From positions 51,492,028 through 51,556,027 of the forward strand of contig NC_087062.1 of assembly GCF_963678635.1 (NCBI RefSeq): 64,000 bases of DNA, written 5' to 3'. Source of the DNA: Symsagittifera roscoffensis. Its lineage: Eukaryota; Xenacoelomorpha; Acoela; Convolutidae. Below the pieces are notes generated by a model that worked only from the letters and a program-made list of their open reading frames with translations, was not told the DNA's origin and ran no database searches. Each line of letters starts with the position of its first letter. Position 1 is the stretch's first letter. Positions 1-10,501 of this stretch are shown here, in pieces. The position numbers and the translations under genes were made by a program.

Positions 1-1
1 T

Positions 2-841
2 CGAAACCCAAATATTGACCTACAGTCAATTGGAATATACTCAAAATCCGATATACAACATCACATTAGAACACAACAATTCCAAGAATTATTAACACAA
101 ATGGACACTATACAAAGACAATCAATTGACCAAAACTTACGCAAACTTGCCGAAACCGCAGGATTTGCAGATATTTATACACAAGATTATAGCGGATATT
201 TTAAAGACATTAAAGACTATATATATCTAAACGGTGAAAAATATAGACCACAAGATATTTCACCTATAAATATTTTTAGCTTTGTTACACTAAAAAATGA
301 AATTCTCGTTTTTCTAGGATGGCCCTACTACATCTTAGAAAAATTGACTATTTTATACGCAATGTTTAACTTTATAGGATTTCTTTTTTCGCTTTTAAAA
401 GGAATCTATAATACATGCGCTATACACACACAAGTAAATAGACAAGCAAGTGTAGCACGCATACTATTTGCAGGATTTTTTGGAATTTTTTCATCATCAA
501 TAAATAAAATTCTTTTAGACGCACAAATAAAAGAATACAACACAAAAATAGCAACAATACAGAACACATACGACGAAGAACATAACAATGTAGACATAAC
601 ACCTACAGCACCACAGTTACCACCCCTACCACATAACCATCCATTATCACGAGTCTCACAAAATTTTCGAAATTTAGCAATAACACATAATCCAAATTTT
701 AGACCAACCATATCACAAAGTCCCATTCAACATATAATGACACACCATCCACTAGATGAAAATACATATGAACAAATTATAGAACAACCCCATACCACCG
801 CTTTTCAGTCTCAAAATAATAATTTTTTTAGCCCACGATGA
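2..841 (+). CDS. Retroelement env-like glycoprotein, C-terminal part (5' end outside window)
   Basis: The frame is open from base 2, so the first ATG at 101 is internal. The protein matches the C-terminal 270 or so residues of the env-like gene on the opposite strand at 14298-15419. It has a long hydrophobic stretch at about 360-510 (residues near LTILYAMFNFIGFLFSLLKG and ARILFAGFFGIFSSS), which fits one or two membrane segments, followed by a hydrophilic P/H/N-rich tail of about 80 residues. A membrane anchor plus cytoplasmic tail is the expected end of an envelope glycoprotein. The stop TGA overlaps the next ORF's ATG in the sequence ATGA at 838-841. Env identity rests on the more complete second copy; the exact viral lineage is inference. 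Confidence 0.6.
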   Translation, partial: RNPNIDLQSIGIYSKSDIQHHIRTQQFQELLTQMDTIQRQSIDQNLRKLAETAGFADIYTQDYSGYFKDIKDYIYLNGEKYRPQDISPINIFSFVTLKNEILVFLGWPYYILEKLTILYAMFNFIGFLFSLLKGIYNTCAIHTQVNRQASVARILFAGFFGIFSSSINKILLDAQIKEYNTKIATIQNTYDEEHNNVDITPTAPQLPPLPHNHPLSRVSQNFRNLAITHNPNFRPTISQSPIQHIMTHHPLDENTYEQIIEQPHTTAFQSQNNNFFSPR

Positions 842-2643
842 GCCGACAACTTGGATCCCTACACCGCTCAAATTCCCACCCAACCAACCTCAACACTCCA
901 ATTACAATAATTCCACTTTTTGCTTTCCCGCCACCCGATTTCCCAACCAATAATGTATCATCAGGCATGAATTCAGACACTAACTCACATATCTCAGTTT
1001 TATACTCCATTTCACAACTTAATAACTCAAATATTGAAACCCCTGATGAATTTGCAGACTCTGAACCATCTCCATCCAATAATTTTCAAACCAACTCCTC
1101 AGTTTTTTCAAAACCCCCTTTTCAACCAATCCCGTTAAATAACCCATTTCCATCCATTTCTACACCCTCTTATGCTTCTCAAGTCACCCCAACCTACTCC
1201 TCATTTCATTCAGACCGATCATCCAATTCTCCAGATACTCCCCAAATCTCCCAGGAACTAGATAATTTTATCACCCTACAACAACAACCCTTCCACCTTG
1301 AAAACCCCACTATAAATCAGATTTCATCCACAATAGAATCATCAAACCCACCTACCCCTACACCCTCTTCAGCTTATACCGCATCATTAGCACCATCCAC
1401 ATCCACCGAATCGTCAAATAGCACTAATAGAGCTTATCGCACTTTCAAAAGAAAATTCCCGAACCATCCATTTCCAACAAAACCAGGAACAGCCCGTGAA
1501 TATATTAATCATCCAAATCACACTAACACGAAAGATTTTTTAGCAATCACCCTACCTTCATTTCCACAATATACTTTGAACACTCCTAACAACACTAACG
1601 ACACACGTAATTTTGTAGATGAACAAGTTTTAATGCCTACACTTCATTGGACATCATATTATCATTTTACTAACCCCCTTTGCCTACCTTTATCTAATAC
1701 TCACATCGATATAGAAAGAAATAAAGATATGCTATATCGACTCACCACGCCACTAACACATAGACAATTTACTTATATAGGATATAAAAAGTCACTAAAA
1801 ACATACACTGCACCCCGAGCTAACGAATATACGCTAGAATATTACGATCACAACATCATCCGAGCTAACCAAGACCAATTTTTAGATGATGACCGTTTCG
1901 CTAACCCACAAATCACAGAAAAATTCTTTATCAAAACACCATATGTATTTACACTCAATATATTTGATCGCAAACTCGATCACATCATTTCTGAAGCACT
2001 AACCGACACACAAGCTTACGAAAGTTTTAAAGAAAAATTTCAATTATTTTCACTAACCTTTCATTTCCTTGCACCACACGAACGAGATTTGCACTGCTCA
2101 CACGATATTATGTTACGCACTAAACAAACCCACACATATACATATTATAGCTTCATACAAAATCACTTTGATCTACACACTCTATCAAGACAACCACACC
2201 ACCGTTTTCAATTTATTAACTCTAAATACACATCACCATTTTTTCTTAACTTCACATATTGCATCAAAGATACTAACCTTCACGGTATTCTTCGCAATTA
2301 TGATCCCATAACCCAAATGTATATTTTTTGTCCCATCACAAAGACCTTCAACGCAGAAGAATCCAGACCCTTCCTTATCCCACATGAATTTGTTCAACCT
2401 ATAGAAATCCCAATATTAGAATTCATCCACAACACTAAATACAATCACAAATTATATAATCTCATCCAAAACACACCTTATGATTTTGCAGTTGGCACTG
2501 AAGAACTAAAAACCATTAAAGCACTTCAATTGCTTTGGCCACTGCTTCAAACTAAAAACATCATTCGCATACTAGCAAAATTACTAACTCACTCCGACAT
2601 ATTACACGACATCTTCCCCCACGGTTTTTTCCCTGACGACTAA
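838..2643 (+). CDS. Unrecognised 601-aa retroelement accessory ORF, downstream of env
   Basis: Intact 601-codon ORF whose ATG overlaps the env stop (ATGA), which suggests termination-reinitiation or frameshift coupling. Residues 1 to about 200 are rich in Ser, Thr, Pro and Asn and look disordered. A short basic patch lies near residues 200-215 (RTFKRKFPN). Residues about 260-601 look like a folded domain rich in aromatic residues and His, ending LLWPLLQTKNIIRILAKLL and then a Pro/Asp tail. I see no signal peptide, transmembrane segment, protease, RT or zinc-knuckle motif. A broken copy follows the env-like gene in the same way at 12513-14301, so the arrangement belongs to the element. I do not recognise the family; accessory, nucleoprotein-like or second structural protein are all possible. 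Confidence 0.75.
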   Translation: MSRQLGSLHRSNSHPTNLNTPITIIPLFAFPPPDFPTNNVSSGMNSDTNSHISVLYSISQLNNSNIETPDEFADSEPSPSNNFQTNSSVFSKPPFQPIPLNNPFPSISTPSYASQVTPTYSSFHSDRSSNSPDTPQISQELDNFITLQQQPFHLENPTINQISSTIESSNPPTPTPSSAYTASLAPSTSTESSNSTNRAYRTFKRKFPNHPFPTKPGTAREYINHPNHTNTKDFLAITLPSFPQYTLNTPNNTNDTRNFVDEQVLMPTLHWTSYYHFTNPLCLPLSNTHIDIERNKDMLYRLTTPLTHRQFTYIGYKKSLKTYTAPRANEYTLEYYDHNIIRANQDQFLDDDRFANPQITEKFFIKTPYVFTLNIFDRKLDHIISEALTDTQAYESFKEKFQLFSLTFHFLAPHERDLHCSHDIMLRTKQTHTYTYYSFIQNHFDLHTLSRQPHHRFQFINSKYTSPFFLNFTYCIKDTNLHGILRNYDPITQMYIFCPITKTFNAEESRPFLIPHEFVQPIEIPILEFIHNTKYNHKLYNLIQNTPYDFAVGTEELKTIKALQLLWPLLQTKNIIRILAKLLTHSDILHDIFPHGFFPDD

Positions 2644-2652
2644 CAGGTAAGT
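2644..2652 (+). promoter_or_regulatory. Strong 5' splice-site-like sequence directly after the ORF601 stop
   Basis: CAG followed by GTAAGT begins at the base after the TAA stop. It matches the consensus 5' splice site perfectly. The other copy keeps the same arrangement on the - strand at 12504-12512. A possible acceptor (TTTTTAG) lies near 2733. Conservation in two diverged copies hints at use in the element's RNA, but no transcript is visible. Confidence 0.4.
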
Positions 2653-4613
2653 ATAATTTCTATATATTCTTTACTAATAAATTCAAATTAAACACTAACC
2701 ATTCTTTATCCATGTCTCATTTTGATTTTTAGTCTTCATCTCACGATCATCTGCAAAATAAACAAAAGAAAAATAAAAAATAGAAAACTTCTTCAAATTG
2801 TTCAAAACTCTAATAATCTTTTGCACCAGCTAAATTAAATAAAGTTCATACAAATGTAGTAAATTAATTTATAAATTATTTCCCTAAAAGCAGTAATTCT
2901 AATAATGATGAAAATTTGTAACTTAATTTTTCCCCAAAACTAGCAGTAAAATTGAAATTCTATGTAGTAAATTGATAAAACGAAAATGCAGTACCAACCT
3001 TTTGATATTTCCATTCACTCGCACAAGAATTCTATCCAAACTCGCACAGCTCGCCCACGAAGAATTATTTAAATAATGAATTTTAGTTTCAAGCTTTCAC
3101 ACTCAACAACTCTAACACACGATAACAAGTTTCAAACTTTCCTTTAACCCGGTTGGAAAGGAATTATATACTAAACAAAACTAACCAATGCAGCTTACTA
3201 AACACCACAACACATAGAATAACAGCATGACTAAGAAAAGGAAACCAACGGTACCCAAACCGGATTAACCCAGTTTAAAACTGGATAATTTATTCTTTTG
3301 AAGACTATTATAAAGTCTAAGAAAGAAATAATAAAACACAAAAAAGTCGAAAGACAAACCCATACCAAAAACAATTTGATTTTTGAGAAAAGGACACAAC
3401 CAACGAAACATAAGAAAAACCACAATAAACCTAACATAAAAAGTTATCACATAACAGGACCTCTCACAGAAACCGCACGAAATCATACTCCCACTCCTGC
3501 TCTATAGCCGGCCTAACCCACCGCGCTACATCCACGCTTTGTGACCACATTTCTATTTTTAATAAGAGGTACTCAAGGGTGAGTAACTCTTCAAAATAAC
3601 CGAACTAAAACAAAAAGCTTTTGTGAGAACAACTAACCAAAATCATAATTAAAACACCAAACTAATAAAAATTTTATAAAATGTAAATTATACCTTGCAG
3701 TATATAGATCAGCATACAACACCAAAGACGAACATCCAAAGACAAAATGAACCCACTACACTCGAAAAGAATGGCCAACCACAATCAATATGCCGCCCAC
3801 AATCACAACTCAAAGGATTTAGAGTACGACTTGACTTCGCAGAAAAGGACTTCATTGAAATAGAACAATGACCACCTCGATGTTCAAGTATACGTACAGA
3901 TCCGAGTAATCAGGCATCCCCTCCACGCATAATCTCCACGCCATTCCCAGACAAGGTCAACCCAAAAGAAGTTCTCTACATGGAACAGAAAAACCTGTCA
4001 TAGCCAACCATTCTGAAATCAGATTTGAGTTTGTTGCGAAAACCCAGTCGTTGTCATGAGAAGACACAGCGATTGAACCTGGAACTTCTCTAACAAGAGA
4101 ACCCAGAAGAAATATGATGTTCGCCAAAAACCAACGTCCATCATCCATCCTTTGAATTGCAGAAAGACGATTCTAAAAAAAAACTCTGTAAAACCCGGAT
4201 GGGTGGAACCTGATTTAAACTACATTTTATGATTGGATAAATTAGATATTTTACCACTGTAAAGTATTTAATATTAACCAATCATGATCCATCTAACTAA
4301 CAACCCACTTATTTGTAAGTGCTGAAATTACTTGTAATTTCAGCACCAGAGAGATTTGAATTTAACTTAGAACTTAGTTGCCTCTTCGAGAGAACTTCAG
4401 CAGCCGCAATAAACCAGAATACTCTAGATCTATTGAGCCTAGCAGAGACTAGTTAAACAACCTGAGACTAGATAGTATAAGAGTAAGATTAGGATCGGTA
4501 TTAGACTAAGAAGTTGCACGAATCTATCCGGCCGAAAATAAGATAGCGTGACGAGCAGACGGTGTACCCTATCCGAAATTACTCTATGAGTTAACCACAT
4601 CGGTCCTAACTCA
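2653..4613 (+). repeat. 3' noncoding region plus putative 3' LTR of env-bearing element, copy 1
   Basis: This stretch has no long ORF and is homologous, inverted, to 10502-12509. Homology stops at 4613, where the copy ends in TAACTCA; the other copy begins with TGAGTTA at 10502, so the terminus has the TG...CA form expected of an LTR. A second inner candidate end is at 4599. The 5' LTR is not in the window, so LTR length and target-site duplication cannot be fixed. Confidence 0.6.
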
Positions 4614-6409
4614 CTCATCACTTCGTTTTATATAAATGGATCCATATGAGGATGTATTTCAGTTCTGGGGATATTTTTAATGTTTAATTTTGGTGCCTCG
4701 TCTAAGCCCGATCCTTCTAAAAGAGTGACACAAAGTCTTGTCTGATATTGGCTTTTCAACTTCGCCCAATCTCTTCTGATTGGGTAACACGTGTTAAATG
4801 TTCAATTTCTGCTGTTGAGTGTGCCTGATTGCAACCCTTAGCTTTTGCTGATTCGCTTAGTTCCGGATTTAAAAGCCCGTACATGATCTCATAGATTGAT
4901 TGCATGTTGATTGGGCTTCATCTGCAATCACTCCACCATAAAACTTTTTGCTTCCATCTGGATGTGTATTCTTCGGGTTCATTCGTCAAAAATGGCATAC
5001 TTTAATCTTCATTTATGTCGGGTTTGAAATGGTCTTTCGTTTGCTTCTTTCCCAATTTGGTTCCAGTCTTTTTACCAATTTTTAAATCTTGTTTTTATCG
5101 ATTAATCTGCTGCTTTGATTTTCCGCTTCTAGATTTTTTTCTCTTGTCTCATTCGTTTGTTCTACTTTAGTTTGTTCTCATTTTTTTGAGTGAGAACAAA
5201 AACTTCTTTTTCGTTTCTGTAATCGTTTTGATCCGTCTCGACCTTTTTATTAGTAACTCTCTACTGATACAATGTGAAACGTTCCCCCTCTGCCTATATT
5301 TGTTAGCTACGATATCAAGAGTAAGGGTACGTTAACTTATTGGTATAATGAAAAACCATTGGTTCTGATTCAGATATTGGCAACGCTCAAGGTCAGCACA
5401 GATGATGTCATCATACGAAGACAACTAATTCGTTATAAGGCCTTAAAAGAAACCGTAGCAATGATCTTAAACGACTAAATGAAAGTTGTCATCCAAAATA
5501 TTTGGATAAAAATAAAATAATTCAAACTGTTTTTGACTGATTTCTAAAAAAACTTCTTTGGCTTAACTCATCCTAATTTTTTGTGTTCACTGTCACCTTA
5601 ATTAACTAACCGAATCAGCGTAGGCGAATACCAACCACCAGCCACAGAATTGCCATCAGCACACATCGACAACTTAGCTGGAGCATACCAGGTTTTAGCA
5701 TTAGAAACTACCCCAGCCCCAATTAGAAGCTTAGTCGAACCCGAGCAAGACAAAAAAGGAAAAATATTTAAGGGTAGCCGGTAACTGTGAATGTAGCACA
5801 GACTGTTCCGACCAGTCTTAATAAAGTTCAAAAAAGTTTTCTCAATCTGGTGCCTTTTTCTGCGTGGTGTGACAAAAAATCTGAACAAAGTTATTTTGCA
5901 GAAAACTTTGAGTTTTGAGTTTTTTTACTCCCAAATTGGCACTTAAAACACCCAAACTAAATTTACTCAAATGAAACTAAATAAATTTTTACGGCTTAAA
6001 CTAACCATAAATAAGCTATTCAATTTGATATATCAGTTGACTCATTCCAATCATTTTTGTGGCATCTGATTTTGCTTGGAAAACAAAATTTTCAAAATGG
6101 GCGAAACAATAATTTTTTTTCAAAAGGTCATCATACCAGCAAATTTTACAAAAACAATGTAAGAAGAGCCGGTTTTTTCTCAAAGCAGCACAGATTGTTC
6201 CGATCAAAATCTCTAAAATTTTTTTTTTTTTTGAAATTGGTGTAGTTTTTACTACGTGATGTTATAAAAATATCTGACGTAAAAATACATTACCCGTACC
6301 GAACTTTTCTCACAACTTCACGTCTGATCAAACAATTGTCTGACACTAGCTGTTTTTCAGCTCTGTGCATATCTCTTTCACATGTGATCACTTCTGCCAT
6401 TTGCAGACT
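4614..6409. other. Intergenic stretch, no convincing gene
   Basis: I see no supported gene. On the - strand around 4790-4930 a 50-residue open stretch (around SIYEIMYGLLNPELSESAKA) looks more protein-like than its surroundings but is bounded by stops. It may be a fossil of a coding sequence; I do not recognise it. Short ORFs at 5598-5888 and 6016-6207 look like chance. Confidence 0.3.
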
Positions 6410-6605
6410 ATACCTGAGTCAGACATGACTATACCTGAACAGATATGACTATAAATGGTCAGACATAACTATACCTGGTCAGACATGACTAAACCTGGTC
6501 AGAAATGACTATACCTGGTCAGACATGACTATACCTGAGTCAGACATGACTATACCTGGTCAGACATGACTATACCTGGTCAGACATGACTATACCTACT
6601 TCAGG
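6410..6605. repeat. 20-bp tandem repeat array, left of U2-like gene
   Basis: About nine imperfect copies of a unit close to TCAGACATGACTATACCTGG, some with an added GAG. The unit is close to the reverse complement of the repeat on the other side of the U2-like gene at 7060-7345. Confidence 0.85.
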
Positions 6606-6887
6606 TCTGATCATGTAGAAAACTTAGCGCCATGTAACAGCAGAAACACAGATGGATATAATATAGTCCACTGTAGTCTTACGATAAAACAACAAGCCGG
6701 CAGGGTTTTGTGATAAGGCAAAGAATCATGACTGCCTATTCTTAACTATTCACTTTGATCTTGTATGAATTGTTTCGGGAGCGACCTAGCTCCCAATCCA
6801 ATCGGATAGTTTAAAAATTTTATGGTCCGAGCTGTTGTTTTTTTGTTATGTGTGAGTTATGAAGAAAAAAGATCCTTTGTTTCACTT

Positions 6888-7060
6888 ATCGCTTCTCGGC
6901 TTTTTGGCTAAGATCATGTGTGATATCTGTTTTTGTCCGCTTAATATCTGGCATGCTGGGCATTGCCTGGCACCAATATTAAGCTGATTTTTGCTTCTCG
7001 AGTTAACACCGAAGCTTGCTTCGATTGACTCATAGATTGTCCCGGTCTTACAATACCATA
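6888..7060 (+). ncRNA. U2 spliceosomal snRNA-like gene (divergent or pseudogene)
   Basis: The first 28 bases match the universal U2 5' end, starting ATCGCTTCTCGGC, with stem-loop I intact (CTCGGC-TTTT-GGCTAAG). A stem IIa region follows around CTTAATATCTGG and a IIb-like stem (GCTGGG / CCTGGC with G-U pairs). Then come an Sm-like site GATTTTTGC and a stem III-like GAAGCTTGCTTC; stem IV is only partly recognisable (CCCGGTCTTACAATACC). The branch-point-recognition sequence, normally GUAGUA at U2 positions 33-38, reads GTGATA here (6920-6925). That base-pairs with the intron branch site in essentially all known U2 RNAs, so this is either a pseudogene, a variant U2, or a lineage with a shifted branch consensus. 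Several stem changes keep pairing, which argues against random decay. The 3' end is uncertain. Confidence 0.75.
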
Positions 7061-7345
7061 ATGATATGTCTGCTTCAGGTCATGTCATACAATTTCAGGC
7101 ATAATTATGTCTGGTACAGGTGTGATCATGTAAAGTCAGGTATGATCATGTCTGCTTCAGGTATGATCATGTCTGGTTCAACTATGATCATGTCTGGTCC
7201 AGGTATGATCATGTAAAAACAGATCTGAAATATACCCTGGACAGGCCTGATCATACCTGGACCCGACCTGAAGAAGACATGATCATACCTGAATTTTTCC
7301 ATAGTTATCATATCTGCACATGTCCGATTCAGACATGTACAGCGA
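7060..7345. repeat. 20-bp repeat array, right of U2-like gene
   Basis: Tandem and scattered copies of a unit close to CAGGTATGATCATGTCTGGT. It differs by a two-base swap from the reverse complement of the left array unit. After about 7220 the orientation becomes mixed (GGCCTGATCATACCTGGA, AAGACATGATCATACCTG), so the block itself contains inverted copies. Confidence 0.8.
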
Positions 7346-9420
7346 AAAAAGAGACATGCCACAGGACTGATACAGATCTGAAAGTTGAATGAAATTTCGA
7401 TTTCCAGATTTGAATTTAAGTAACACTTTCAGTACGGGTATAGACATTTTTGACAATTTTAGTAATATAGGCAATTAAAACAACAGTTTTAGAAGAAAAA
7501 TGACAGGAAAGACAAAAAAAATTCAAAAATTTTCATTACGAGGCCAAAATATGCATTTTGTGAACTGTAAGCGGATTCCGCAACAAGGAAGAACCTTTTG
7601 TTCTTTTTTATTCGTTCCTTTTCTTTGATGGTTCTGACAAATTCTTAACTTGTTTAAAGACTTGTCTTTGGAATCTAGGAGCATACAGACTCAAAATTGT
7701 GCGCCTATCCATTACAGTTTGACCTCGTTTTTTTTGAAATTTTTTTCCATAATTCTTCTGAGTTTTTGAAGTTCCTGATTATAAAAATGGCCTTAAAAAT
7801 CTCCAAAAACTAATTAAAATTAAAATTAGGCTCAATTAGGCAATTGCAAACGGCCCTAATTAAGCATATTAAGCGTGCTCGCCCACTTTACCTGCTGTTA
7901 CAAATCTAAAATCTACAAATCTAAGACTTTAAACCGCCTTTTTTTGACTTTTCCCATGATTTTTCCCATGATTTTCTGTCGTAGCTGATTTTGCCTGGAA
8001 AACTAAAAAAAATTAAACAGACCCGAATACAAAGTTTTTCCTCGTCTTTCAAATAGTCGTAACAATAAGGAGATCTAATATTGAAAGTTAGCGTTAAGAG
8101 AACCACAAATTCAAACAAAGGGATTGCCTTACTCTTGATTTGTTTCAACTAAACTGCACTCTTCCTATTCAAAGAACTGTCAACGCATGTCAGTACATGT
8201 AATTTACCTAGTGTCCATGTAAAAGTTTTCTTCTCTGTTTTAATTCTACAGAAGCCTGCGATAACTTTGGATGCGATACGACACAAAAGCAAATGGTCTA
8301 GCAAATGGCTGACAATGTGATAAAAGGGCAGCTTAGGTCAATTTACCTGACTTGGCCAGTTAAATTTTATTCCAATCTTCGAGTTGTTTTCGGAAATTTC
8401 AATGAAACGAATTACCATTAGGTAACTCTCTGCTTCAAATTCATAAACACATCCGTATCCTTCTTTCCATTTTGAATTATTACCGAAATTTCTGTCGTGA
8501 AAATGACCGCTAACACAAAATTGTCAGGTATTTTCATAAAACTTAATTGTCAGTGTCCTTAGGCGGATTGCGGTTTCCCTAAAAAAGGATCATTGGTTAA
8601 TTTGGCTTTCAAAATACAACAATTTTCTCCTAAAAACTCATTCCGATGTATTAGCTTTATGATCCAACTAAAATTGATAAGATTTAAATTGATCCAAATT
8701 AAAATGAATGTGCTTTTCGAAGCAACGGAGAAAATTTTTTTTTCTTCATTTTATAATGAGTTTCAATTCTCTTCATTTTTTAGGTCTCAGAGTGTTGTAC
8801 TTGGCGTGGCAGTCGCAGTAGTATATAGCAGTGTTTTGACACAAAAACGTTTAGTCATAATTTAGACGCTATCATCTGGGGTTTTTTATTCCTGTCACGA
8901 AAAGAGGAGAAACTGTGTATTCTGTTTTTTCTTTGCCCCTGAAAAATTAGTCGTGATTACGGGGTGTGATAAAAACTTTCAAAATTATTTATCACTCGGG
9001 AAAGACGGCTTCGAGTTTCTTGCTTTTTGAAGGAACTGAGAGTGAATTCATGGCATATTAAAGGGAATCAACCGTACAATTGCGCTTGGCAAGATACTTA
9101 AATACATGCGGGCTAATCGATTTCTTTGCCTGCAAATTTCACCAAATACTTGAAAATTTATTTATAAAATAAACAACTGGAAAGTTTTTTCATAAATCTT
9201 TTGCGCATGCCTGATTTTGAATTTCTGTGTTGGTCGAAAGTTTTTCTTTTCGTCTTGTTCTGGTAACTCAAATGGTCGAAAATTTTTATATTAGTGGGTA
9301 GCTGGATAGTAAAAGATAGTAGTATTCAAGATAGCTGGAGAATTCGAGCCGAAAAAAATTCTTCAAATACTACTTTTTCGGTCAGCAAAAAAAAACAACG
9401 AAAGAAAATGTATACGTGGT
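7346..9420. other. Intergenic, AT-rich, no gene seen
   Basis: ORFs here (for example 7921-8148 and 8593-8865) are short, low in complexity and without recognisable motifs. I see no RNA gene or repeat array in this stretch. Confidence 0.5.
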
Positions 9421-9427
9421 TAGATTT

Positions 9428-10180
9428 TTGACTCAAAATATGTGGTAGACTCTTCAAGGTCAAAGTACATCAGCTTATATCTGAACACTCGATAATTTTT
9501 TGACCAGAGTTATGATAATAAAAAGTGCTGAGCATCGAAAAAAAAACATCTAAAAAATGATAAATAAGTCTAATTTTGCCTCATAATGTGTAATATTAAA
9601 CATCAAGGTCATGTTTCATCATTTTATATCTCAAAAACTATTGATTTTTTCAACACGGGCGCGTATAATAAAGTTACTCATTATCAAAAAGTGTGTTTGA
9701 AAAAACTATGTAGTGCATTGCTCGAGTTTTGCCTCACCATGTATGTAATATGACTCATCAAGGTCATAATACATCAACTTGCATCTCATTAACTGTTAAT
9801 TTTTTGACCGTAAACACGAACATGAAAGTTGCTCAGCAATGAAACCTATGCCATAAAAATTATGCTCTGATCCTTTGTTGCCTCATCATATCTAGTATGA
9901 CTCATTAAGGTAAGGTTACTTCATCAATAATCTCTTTAACTGTTATTTTTTTCGACCATAGACCAGAATATGGACGTTGCTCAGTATTATTAACTACAAT
10001 TGAAAAAATATACGTGGTTTGAGTTTTGACTCATTCTATTTGAACCATAGTTATGAACATGAAAGTTGTTCAGCAGCAAAATTTACGTCTCCAAAACTAT
10101 GAACTGATCGAATTTCGCTCACCATATGTAGTAAGAATCATTTGGGTTGCTCAGCCTCATCAATTAGATGAAATTGAACC
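9428..10180. repeat. Degenerate tandem repeat, period about 148 bp
   Basis: Landmark phrases recur in order: TTTGCCTCA..ATGT, CATCAAGGTCA, CATCAACTT.TATCTC, TGTTAATTTTTTGACC, then GAAAGTTGCTCAGCA. Unit starts fall near 9428, 9574, 9727, 9877 and 10021, giving spacings of 146, 153, 150 and 144. Copies are strongly diverged. The block ends about 300 bp before the LTR-like terminus at 10502. Confidence 0.7.
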
Positions 10181-10501
10181 TGCAATGTTCTTTTTTGTTC
10201 TATCATGATACAAGGGTCAACTCATCAAGTTCATGTGTAGTTATTTGTTTTTGCTTTGTTTACTGATAAGTCTGGCATAAGAAAATCAACTTCGTTGCTA
10301 TTTTATATCATTTTAGTGAAGAAAAACAAACAAATTCTGATCAGCATAAAATTGAGCTAAGTTTCTACCTCTTAACTACAAATTTTTATTTTGAACGTTA
10401 ATCCCAAAACTGTCAAAACTGAAAATTGAGTCAAAAAACAAAATTTTTCATCTCCTGAGCTCAACATAAAGCATGTCGTACAAAAACGTAACTGCCTATA
10501 T

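Noticed and set aside
3480..3560. tRNA-like words (TAGCGCGGTGGGT..) in the LTR-like region, also near 11600
   Set aside because: Only an A-box-like stretch is seen; no B box, anticodon arm or acceptor stem, and the two copies differ by an indel there.
6410..6605. CRISPR-like array of 20-bp repeats
   Set aside because: The units abut with no unique spacers, vary in length, and the genome is eukaryotic. It is a minisatellite.
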